Source of the DNA: JACKBK01 sp963707275
GTDB taxonomy: Bacteria; Chloroflexota; Anaerolineae; JAAEKA01
Reading direction: 5' to 3'
Assembly: GCA_963707275.1 (NCBI GenBank)
Contig: CAVPPH010000003.1
Span: forward strand, 124,001-188,000
Length of the DNA: 64,000 bases
In this document: positions 58,094 to 64,000 of the stretch, piece after piece
How positions within the stretch are numbered: the stretch's first letter is position 1
Layout: the number at the start of each line of letters is the position of its first letter
Made by a program: the position numbers and the translations under genes
Notes under the pieces: model-generated
What the model was told of the DNA's origin: nothing
Database searches by the model: none
Seen by the model: the letters and a program-made list of their open reading frames with translations, nothing else

Positions 58094-59245
58094 ATGCGTA
58101 TTCTGTTCGACGCAACGCCGCTACAGACCAGCCACCGCACACGCGGCATCGGCACCTATACCCGCGAGCTGCTGCGAGCGCTGCTGGCGCTGGACAGCGG
58201 TAACGACTTCCTGCTGGTCGTCCACGGAGGGGAGGTGCAGGTTTGCCGCGACCTGGCGCTCAGCGATCTGCCGCGGTGCGTCTCGCTGCTGTCCCTGCCG
58301 AGGCCGCCACTGGGCCGCTTGACCGGCTTCGCAAGCCATCAGGCGGCGCTGCCGCTGTTGCTGGCGCGGCAACAGGCTGACCTCTTCCACGCTCCCGGTT
58401 TCGTGGCAGCATTCAGCGTGCCGGGCATTCCCTGGCGCGTGCCCCAGCCGCTGGTAGTGACGCTGCACGACTTTTTGCCGCTGCGGGTGCCTGAGCTTTT
58501 CAACGACAAGGCCATCAACCGATTCTGGTACGCGCGGCAGATGGCTGCGGCGCGCCAGGCGGCGCGTCTGATCTGCGTCAGCCAGGCGACGCGCGTCGAC
58601 GCCATCGACCTGCTGGCAGCGCCGGCCAATCGCTGCGTCGTTGTACACGAGGGCGTTGACCGGGCGATGTTCCACCCAGCAATACCCGACAACCAGCCGG
58701 CAATCGATCCGCCCTTCATCCTCTTTGTCGGCGGCAGCTTTGCCAACAAGAACCGGCAGGGCGCGCTGGCCGCCTTTGCCCGACTGACCAACGCGACGAC
58801 GCTGCCGCATCATCTGGTGCTGGTCGGCCAGGATGATCTGCCCGACGCAACGCTGGCCGCGGCGCATCCGGGGCTGGATGTGCGTCGCGTGCGCCGTGTG
58901 GCCGGCCTGTCGCAGGACGAGCTGGCGCAGCTTTACCGCGACGCTGATCTGTTCCTCTTCCCGTCGCTGTCCGAAGGGTTTGGATTGCCGGTGCTGGAAG
59001 CCATGGCCAGCGGTTTACCTGTGGTCACCAGCCTGGCCAGTTCCTTGCCGGAAGTGGCCGGTGACGCGGCGCTACTGGTCGATCCGACCGACAGCGATGC
59101 TCTGGCCGCCGCGATGGGCCGGGTGTTGGCGGACCGGGCGCTGCACAGCCGGCTGCGGGAAGCTGGTCTGGCGCGCGTCACGCAGTTCACCTGGCAGGCC
59201 GCCGCCCGGCAGACCTTGGCGATTTACGAGTTGGTGGTGCGCTGA
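58094..59245 (+). CDS. Glycosyltransferase family 4
   Basis: The 383-residue GT-B enzyme uses a nucleotide sugar donor. The N-terminal RILFDATPLQTSHRTRGIGT and YTRELLRALL form the acceptor domain. The donor side has ILFVGGSFANKNRQGALAAF, VAGLSQDELAQLYRDADLFL and FPSLSEGFGLPVLEAMASGL, which contains the family E-x7-E motif. The acceptor glycan is unknown. It lies between the cyclase-YbbR gene and a processive glycosyltransferase, all in one direction, so a surface-glycan role is plausible. Confidence 0.92.
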   Translation: MRILFDATPLQTSHRTRGIGTYTRELLRALLALDSGNDFLLVVHGGEVQVCRDLALSDLPRCVSLLSLPRPPLGRLTGFASHQAALPLLLARQQADLFHAPGFVAAFSVPGIPWRVPQPLVVTLHDFLPLRVPELFNDKAINRFWYARQMAAARQAARLICVSQATRVDAIDLLAAPANRCVVVHEGVDRAMFHPAIPDNQPAIDPPFILFVGGSFANKNRQGALAAFARLTNATTLPHHLVLVGQDDLPDATLAAAHPGLDVRRVRRVAGLSQDELAQLYRDADLFLFPSLSEGFGLPVLEAMASGLPVVTSLASSLPEVAGDAALLVDPTDSDALAAAMGRVLADRALHSRLREAGLARVTQFTWQAAARQTLAIYELVVR

Positions 59246-59345
59246 CAGAAGTTCGACTTCTCGGATCGCGGCAGGCTTTTGGCCGAACGCGCGCCAAATG
59301 TTATACTGCGCACCCTGTGCATCGAAACACAATGCGGGCAGTTGG

Positions 59346-59376
59346 TTCGTAGTAGGCGTTTCAGCGCCTACTACGA
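59346..59376. repeat. Short palindromic repeat (AGTAGGCGC type), copy 2
   Basis: CGTAGTAGGCG (59348-59358) and CGCCTACTACG (59365-59375) are perfect 11-base arms around a six-base loop. It lies in the leader of the following gene and matches the element at 38864-38898. Confidence 0.6.
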
Positions 59377-59408
59377 GCTGAAGCCAATCCATTTCAAGGA
59401 GTGAACGA

Positions 59409-60941
59409 GTGCTCGTTCTGACCCTGCTGCACGCCGCTGCGGCCATCCTGCTGGCTGTCTACGGCGCCAACTCGCTTCTGCTGACGGTGCTCTACCTGCG
59501 CCGTCACCCCGACAAACAGACTCAACCACCACCGCCGGCCAGTTGGCCGGCGGTCACTGTGCAGTTGCCGATTTTCAACGAGCTGCACGTGACCGAACGG
59601 CTGCTGGCCGCCGTGGCGCGTCTGGAGTATCCGCGCGATCGTCTACAGATCCAGGTGCTGGACAACTCCACTGACGAAACCACGGCCATCGCGGCTGCCT
59701 GTGTCGAGCGCTACCGCCAGCAGGGATTAGTAATCCAGCATCTGCACCGCGCCGTGCGACCCGGCTTCAAGGCCGGCGCGCTGGCAGCGGCGCTGCCGGA
59801 GGCCAGCGGAGAGTTCATCGCCATCTTCGACGCCGACTTCGTGCCCCAGCCCGATTTCCTGCTGCGCACGGTTCCCGCACTGACAGCCAACGCCGAGGCC
59901 GGCTACCTGCAAACCCGCTGGGCGCACCTCAACGAGGACTACTCGATGCTGACGCGTGCCCAGGCGCTGGCGCTGGACGGCCATTTCGTGGTCGAGCAGA
60001 CGGTGCGCCAGGGCCGCGGCTGGTTCTTTGGCTTCAATGGCACGGCCGGGCTATGGCGGCGCGCGTGCATCGATGACGCCGGCGGCTGGCAGGCCGACAC
60101 GCTGTGTGAGGACCTGGACCTGAGCTACCGCGCGCAACTCAAGGGCTGGCAGGGAATGTACCTGGGCGACGTGGCTGCGCCGGCCGAGATTCCACCGCAA
60201 CTGGCCGCGCTCAAGCGCCAGCAGGCGCGCTGGGCCACCGGGTCGATCCAAACCTTCCGCAAGCTGGCCAGTTCAGTGGCCGGCAGCGACCGGCCGCTGA
60301 GTCATCGCATCGAGGGTCTGATCCACCTGGGCGCGTATTTCTGCCATCCGCTGATGCTGCTGCTCTTGCTGCTGACGCTACCGCTGCTCTGGTTCGATGG
60401 CTTTGCCAACAGCCCGGTGCGCTGGATGATGGCATATCTGGGCATCGCCAGCATCGGCCCGCCGCTGCTGTATGCCGTTTCGCAGCGGGCGCTGCATAGC
60501 GGCGAAAACGGCCGCCAGGGGTGGCTGTGGCGGCTGACCGCGCTGCCGTTGCTGGTGTTGCTCGGCACAGGCCTGGCGCTCAACAACACGGTGGCCGTGT
60601 TTCGTGGCTTGCGCCGCCGGCCGGCTGACTTCCGCCGCACGCCCAAGTTTCAACTTGAACAACGCAACGGCCAATGGCGCGACAAGCCCTATGCCCTGCC
60701 GTTGACCGGTATGATATTGGGCGAGCTGGCGCTGATGCTGTACGCGCTGGCGACGGTCGCGGTAGCGCTGCTGCGCGGCCACGACTACGCGGTACCCTTC
60801 CTGCTGCTCTACGTGCTGGGCTTCGGAATGATGGTGGTGGTGGGTCTGGCGCAGGGGAGGGAAGTCGGCTGGTCGCGCGCGCTGCGGGGTCGAACACACG
60901 CCGCGGGCACACGTCCTCAGGTCGGCTATCGCGAAGTGTAA
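59409..60941 (+). CDS. Processive family-2 glycosyltransferase (cellulose synthase-like)
   Basis: The 510-residue membrane enzyme polymerises a polysaccharide from nucleotide sugars. One N-terminal helix precedes the GT2 catalytic domain with VTVQLPIFNELHVTERLLAA, LQIQVLDNSTDETTAI, IFDADFVPQPDFLLR (DxD), WFFGFNGTAGLWRR, DTLCEDLDLSYRAQ (catalytic base) and LKRQQARWATGSIQTFRKL (QxxRW). Four or five C-terminal helices form the channel. It resembles beta-glucan or glucomannan synthases by size. GTG 59409 follows AAGGAG; the promoter (TTGGCC/TATACT, 59279-59307) gives a 95-base leader holding a palindrome. Confidence 0.92.
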   Translation: MLVLTLLHAAAAILLAVYGANSLLLTVLYLRRHPDKQTQPPPPASWPAVTVQLPIFNELHVTERLLAAVARLEYPRDRLQIQVLDNSTDETTAIAAACVERYRQQGLVIQHLHRAVRPGFKAGALAAALPEASGEFIAIFDADFVPQPDFLLRTVPALTANAEAGYLQTRWAHLNEDYSMLTRAQALALDGHFVVEQTVRQGRGWFFGFNGTAGLWRRACIDDAGGWQADTLCEDLDLSYRAQLKGWQGMYLGDVAAPAEIPPQLAALKRQQARWATGSIQTFRKLASSVAGSDRPLSHRIEGLIHLGAYFCHPLMLLLLLLTLPLLWFDGFANSPVRWMMAYLGIASIGPPLLYAVSQRALHSGENGRQGWLWRLTALPLLVLLGTGLALNNTVAVFRGLRRRPADFRRTPKFQLEQRNGQWRDKPYALPLTGMILGELALMLYALATVAVALLRGHDYAVPFLLLYVLGFGMMVVVGLAQGREVGWSRALRGRTHAAGTRPQVGYREV

Positions 60942-60966
60942 CCGGATCGAGCGGTCGGAGAAAAAC

Positions 60967-61012
60967 GAACACGCTGCCGCCAGACATATGTGTCTGATGG
61001 CAGCGTGTTTTC
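60967..61012 (+). terminator. Terminator of the GT2 gene
   Basis: AACACGCTGCC and GGCAGCGTGTT with an inner CAGACA/TGTCTG stem are followed by TTTTC. It lies 26 bases after the GT2 stop and shares the CTGCC-CAGACA core with the terminator at 52-92. Confidence 0.75.
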
Positions 61013-61134
61013 AATGCGCTGGAACTTGAAGGTATAACCGACTGGCCCGATCACGATCGGGACGAACTGGAGGAGCAATGTGTCCGGGCGCCGGGGACAT
61101 CCCAAAGTCCCCGGCGCCTCAGATTGGAATGCGG

Positions 61135-62104
61135 TTAGGCAGCTTCTTCGGTCGAGTTGGCTTCAGCGGGAGCCTCAACTGCTTCAGTTGCCTCTTCACC
61201 AGCGATATCCGTCGTTGCCGTTGCTGTCACCATGACAGGCACGGCCACCGTCTCGGTGATCATTTCGCCTGCGTCGGTGACGGCGTCACTCACGATGTAG
61301 GCGCCTTGGTCAGTGATGACGCCTGCTTCGCCAACCATGCCTTCATCGGTGGCCACGGCGACTTCGTAGGCAACGCCATCGGCCGTGGCAACGGCTGCGC
61401 CGACGGCGACGGCCTCATCCGTAATCACCGCGCCGATGACTTCAGCACGTTCTCCATTGGCGGCCACTTCCTTGATGGCCAGTCCTTCTTCAGTCAGCAG
61501 CAGACCGATGGCCATGTTCATGCCTTCTGCCAGCCGAGCAGCAATCCTGGCTGAAAGATTCGCTACCGCCTGCCGCATGTCCTCGATGGGGATTTCTTTC
61601 TGCACCGCTTTGAGGAATGCGTCGCTGGTGATGACTGCCACGGCGGAGGTCCCGGGCTTGAGTGCCACGCCTACCGTGTTGAGGCTTTCATCACGGAAGC
61701 CCGAGTTCGCGGTGGGCAAGCGCAGCGCCAACGGCTGCACCCGCGCCTGCGCCCAGAGCGACACCTGCAGGGCCGCCCAGAATGCCCAAGACACCACCTA
61801 CGATAGCGCCGTAGCCCGCGCCCCGCTTGCTGCTCATGTCGCCTGTCTCGTGGTAGTGAACCTTGCCCTGCGCATCCTGCCGGATGACCGCAGCGTCTTC
61901 GAAGTAGAACTCGTTCCGCTTCTTGGCTTCTTTCATCTCGTTCAGAGCTTCGTCAGCAGCGTTTTCTTCGACAAACGCCACTACCAGAAAGCCAACGGCC
62001 GGGATGGCCTGTTCCTGCGTATCGCTCGGCTGAACCTCGGTTTGCTGGGCTTCGCTCGGCTGAACCTCGGTCTGCGGTGCTTCACTCTGTTGCGTATCGC
62101 TCAC
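61135..62104 (-). CDS. DUF1269-type stress protein with Glu/Gln-rich repeat N-terminus, one frameshift
   Basis: The repaired protein is about 322 residues. Residues 1-33 are imperfect repeats (SEAPQTEVQPSEAQQTEVQP). The DUF1269 core follows with NAADEALNEMKEAKKRNEFY, FEDAAVIRQDAQGKVHYHET and the Gly/Ala-rich hairpin YGAIVGGVLGILGGPAGVAL. Then FRDESLNTVGVALKPGTSAV continues in the next frame. The frame breaks near 61708, where CTCGGGCTTC should probably be CTCGGCTTC. The last 130 residues are an Ala/Glu/Val-rich extension. Family members are poorly characterised membrane-associated stress proteins; it is the last gene of the minus-strand cluster. Confidence 0.75.
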
Positions 62105-62259
62105 AGGGAATTCTCCTTAGTATGAAGTTTGTGGGTTTGACCCAAATGGTGATCCGGTGTAAACGCCAAACTGACGTCGTTGACATACACGGCGTCAGTG
62201 GCATTGGTACCTATTACTGGAGACAAAAATAGTCTCTCAGGCGATCCGGTGGACTAGTG

Positions 62260-62592
62260 CTAGCCGTTGATGACCTTCGCCTTGGCCGCGGCGTATTCCT
62301 CGTCCGTCAAAGCGCCGGAGGCATGCAAATCGGCCAGATTCTGCAACTGTGTGCCCATATCGACAGCGGGAGCGGCGGCCGGAGGCGGTGCTGCGTAGAC
62401 CACCTGAGGCGCTGGCTCGGCGTAATCCTGACCTTGGGCTTGTTGCGCCTCGTACTGCTGCGCCTCGTATGCCTGCTGATCCTGGGCGGCATACTTCTGT
62501 TGCTGGTGATGATTAACGGCGCCGGCAGTCCCGGCTACAACTGCCGTGCCGACTGCGACACGTCCCATGCGGCGCACTGCTCTTCTTAACAT
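62260..62592 (-). CDS. Small SHOCT-domain protein
   Basis: The 110-residue protein has a short basic N-terminus with a weak membrane segment (VAVGTAVVAGTAGAV), a Gln/Ala/Tyr-rich linker (AYEAQQYEAQQAQGQDYAEP), and a C-terminal SHOCT motif (LQNLADLHASGALTDEEYAA, then KAKVING). SHOCT modules occur at the ends of many oligomeric or membrane proteins. It lies between a DUF6325 and a DUF1269 gene, as in actinobacterial and Chloroflexota clusters. Confidence 0.85.
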   Translation of the reverse strand: MLRRAVRRMGRVAVGTAVVAGTAGAVNHHQQQKYAAQDQQAYEAQQYEAQQAQGQDYAEPAPQVVYAAPPPAAAPAVDMGTQLQNLADLHASGALTDEEYAAAKAKVING

Positions 62593-62656
62593 AGCTGTTT
62601 ACTCCTGTTACCTATCAAACTAGTGTCGGTTGATTATTGTCAGATTCGCTGGCCGG

Positions 62657-63082
62657 TTAAAGACCGGACATATCTTCCCACGCCTGCTGCACCGTCTCGT
62701 CTGGAAGACGCATGTGCATCAGCAACTGTCCGCCATTGCGCAGGGCGGCTTCTCTCAGCTTGATGGGCCAGAGGTTCTCGAAGAGAATCATGACGACACG
62801 CGTGTCGTTTTCCAGTAACTCGCTGATCATCGCAATGTCGTCGAGCGAGACCATGCCGGTGAGATCCTCCGTCAATGGTTTCAGCATGGCAGCTGTCTCA
62901 GCATCCAGATCCTCAAACTCCAGGGCTTCAACCTCACCATCCTCATCCTTTATCACCACAACGGCATCGATGATGCGCACGATGCCATTGTTGACCAGTT
63001 CCAGAAGATCACCAACTAGCTCCATGTTGAGACCGCCGCCTTTTAACTCAACGGCAACGAAATCGACAGGTCCGTTAATCAT
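62657..63082 (-). CDS. DUF6325-family protein
   Basis: The 141-residue protein matches the DUF6325 pattern: GPVDFVAVELKGGGLNMELV, GDLLELVNNGIVRIIDAVVV, IKDEDGEVEAL, and VVMILFENLWPIKLREAALR. It is acidic and has no membrane segment or signal. Proteins of this type occur beside SHOCT and DUF1269 genes and may form a common envelope-associated assembly; biochemical function is unknown. AGGAAAGGAACAC lies directly before the ATG at 63082. Confidence 0.8.
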   Translation of the reverse strand: MINGPVDFVAVELKGGGLNMELVGDLLELVNNGIVRIIDAVVVIKDEDGEVEALEFEDLDAETAAMLKPLTEDLTGMVSLDDIAMISELLENDTRVVMILFENLWPIKLREAALRNGGQLLMHMRLPDETVQQAWEDMSGL

Positions 63083-63174
63083 AGAAGTGTTCCTTTCCTA
63101 ACTTATCGCAAAGATTGATTGGTAATTCGACACAGAGGCCTGGTGCTTCACCCTGACTCTGTCCAGATCGCCTT

Positions 63175-63483
63175 CTAGCGTCCCGAGTAGCCGGGAAGCG
63201 ACTGGCGTCTGGCGCTGCTGCCGTATGATGCAATGTCAGCGACCAACCCCAGGCCAATCCACAGCCAGTCAAGACCGGTGACACCACCAGGCGCCACGAT
63301 CACGTACATCAGCGTCATCCAGGGCACCAAGACAATGCCTGCTACCGGCCACAGCCACCAGGAAATGGGCCAGCTAAAAAACGCCGCCTGCCAGCGCACC
63401 GGATCCACAAGCCACCATATGGCATTGAGAACACGAGGCCCCAGCGTCACCAGAACGAGAAACGCACAGCACATTGGACGCAC
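63175..63483 (-). CDS. Hypothetical three-helix membrane protein
   Basis: The 102-residue protein is largely hydrophobic, with segments CCAFLVLVTLGPRVLNAIWWLV, FSWPISWWLWPVAGIVLVPW and GLDWLWIGLGLVADIASYGS, then a basic tail. It is rich in Trp. It is the first gene of the small cluster with DUF6325, SHOCT and DUF1269. AGAGAGGAGTG lies before the ATG. Small actinobacterial membrane proteins beside DUF6325 genes look similar. The function is unknown. Confidence 0.7.
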   Translation of the reverse strand: MRPMCCAFLVLVTLGPRVLNAIWWLVDPVRWQAAFFSWPISWWLWPVAGIVLVPWMTLMYVIVAPGGVTGLDWLWIGLGLVADIASYGSSARRQSLPGYSGR

Positions 63484-63758
63484 TCCTCTCTTCCAGACAG
63501 TTGAATGATCAGGGAATGGCGCTAACGCTTGGAGCGCCGCTGACTTACAGGTGGCGAAGCAGCAAGACCAGCCTTGGATAACTCTATTCTACCATCGCTG
63601 GTTGCGAAAGCAAAACGGTTTGGAAAATTCCGGGTTGATGTAGATCCTGCAGGACGCCAGATAACAACCGGCAGAACGCGCAATGGTTACGAATGACAGT
63701 ATATCATCGTCTGCCGCGGGCACAATCGCCCGAAAGGATGCAGAAAAGTAGCATATAG

Positions 63759-63868
63759 TTCGCGTCTATCAATTGGTTGCTGATTTGGCCGGTCTTCGCG
63801 AAGCACCCTGAGGTTCCTCCGAAGGGCCTGACTGAGTCAACGCAAGGAAGTTGTTTGTAGACGCGTCC
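63759..63868. repeat. 110-bp MITE-like element, copy B
   Basis: TTCGCGTCTATCAATT at the left and TTTGTAGACGCGTCCT at the right carry CGCGTCTA/TAGACGCG terminal inverted repeats. The inside holds TTGGCCGGTC and the CCTCCGAAGGGCC stem. Its left outer part matches copy A at 22.75-22.83 kb read in reverse. The rest of the gene-free stretch 63484-63877 shows nothing recognisable. Confidence 0.65.
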
Positions 63869-63877
63869 TCAGTCGGT

Positions 63878-64000
63878 TCACCCCTCGTCAGGGGCTTCGT
63901 CAGGAGTCACGACAGGGGGCACAGCTGCCGGCGTCTCTGCAGACGTCTCGACGACCGGGATCGAGGTCGTGCCGCGCGGCAACACAAACGGTTCCGCCGG
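63878..64000 (-). CDS. C-terminal end of an unidentified gene
   Basis: An open frame enters from the right window edge and ends at TGA 63878-63880. The 40 visible residues are PAEPFVLPRGTTSIPVVETS and AETPAAVPPVVTPDEAPDEG, a Pro/Thr/Val-rich, acidic tail typical of linkers in secreted or membrane proteins. The stop is 10 bases from copy B of the repeat. Identity cannot be told from this fragment. Confidence 0.5.
   Translation of the reverse strand, partial: PAEPFVLPRGTTSIPVVETSAETPAAVPPVVTPDEAPDEG

Overview
The window looks like a contig from an uncultured, GC-rich bacterium, most probably a member of the Chloroflexota (Anaerolineae/Caldilinea-like). This is an inference from gene content, because the window carries no rRNA or classical marker gene. 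The pointers are a free-standing GyrA-type beta-propeller protein, secreted proteins with Thr-Pro 'TPTPT' linkers, an isobutyryl-CoA-type mutase, bacterial aRF1-like (baeRF) and DUF6325 proteins, and many leaderless or short-leader promoters of TTGACA/TATAAT type.

Layout. 0-8.4 kb: Trm112-like membrane protein, CinA C-domain deamidase, ammonium transporter, receiver protein, TVP38/DedA-type membrane protein, LysM protein, Bcp peroxiredoxin and a TolB-like protein. 8.5-12.8 kb: HicAB toxin-antitoxin and a two-gene ABC exporter, all on the minus strand. 13-20 kb: Uma2-type nuclease, polysaccharide deacetylase, a ROK regulator with a ROK-like protein, cytochrome c lipoprotein, ECF sigma and anti-sigma. 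20-25.4 kb: carbonic anhydrase, DDAH, GyrA-C propeller, M4/M36-like protease. 25.5-29.2 kb: mutase operon (large subunit, VapBC-like pair, B12 subunit) and a broken nucleotidyltransferase. 29.3-34.6 kb: SLC13 transporter with four RCK_C domains; glutaredoxin, aconitase X, TumAE and a PD-(D/E)XK-like protein in a compact minus-strand operon. 34.6-44.5 kb: thiolase, fructokinase, nitronate-monooxygenase-like protein, a possible caspase-fold protein, CoA-transferase III and a giant adenylate cyclase-ATPase-TPR protein. 44.6-51.7 kb: ClpC, baeRF protein, lipid kinase, exonuclease VII. 51.8-55.6 kb: three tiny cysteine-rich proteins (two with polyacidic tails), a winged-helix regulator and a PA14 protein. 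55.9-61 kb: a CdaA-YbbR fusion and two glycosyltransferases. 61.1-64 kb: DUF1269/SHOCT/DUF6325 envelope-stress-like cluster, a MITE-like repeat and the end of one further gene.

About thirty reading-frame breaks interrupt otherwise well-conserved genes, and by my bookkeeping about 26 of 29 are single extra bases. The simplest explanation is insertion-type consensus error in the assembly. I therefore annotate these loci as whole genes with frameshifts, and I do not read them as genuine decay or recoding. Only the nucleotidyltransferase at 28.5-29.1 kb is broken by an in-frame stop.

The most unusual content is the covalent c-di-AMP cyclase-YbbR fusion, the caspase/CHAT-like 236-residue protein, the small acidic zinc-protein cluster behind an 11-nt direct-repeat promoter, the mutase with an F89/Q207 active site and a toxin-antitoxin pair inside its operon, and a family of short palindromic MITE-like repeats.
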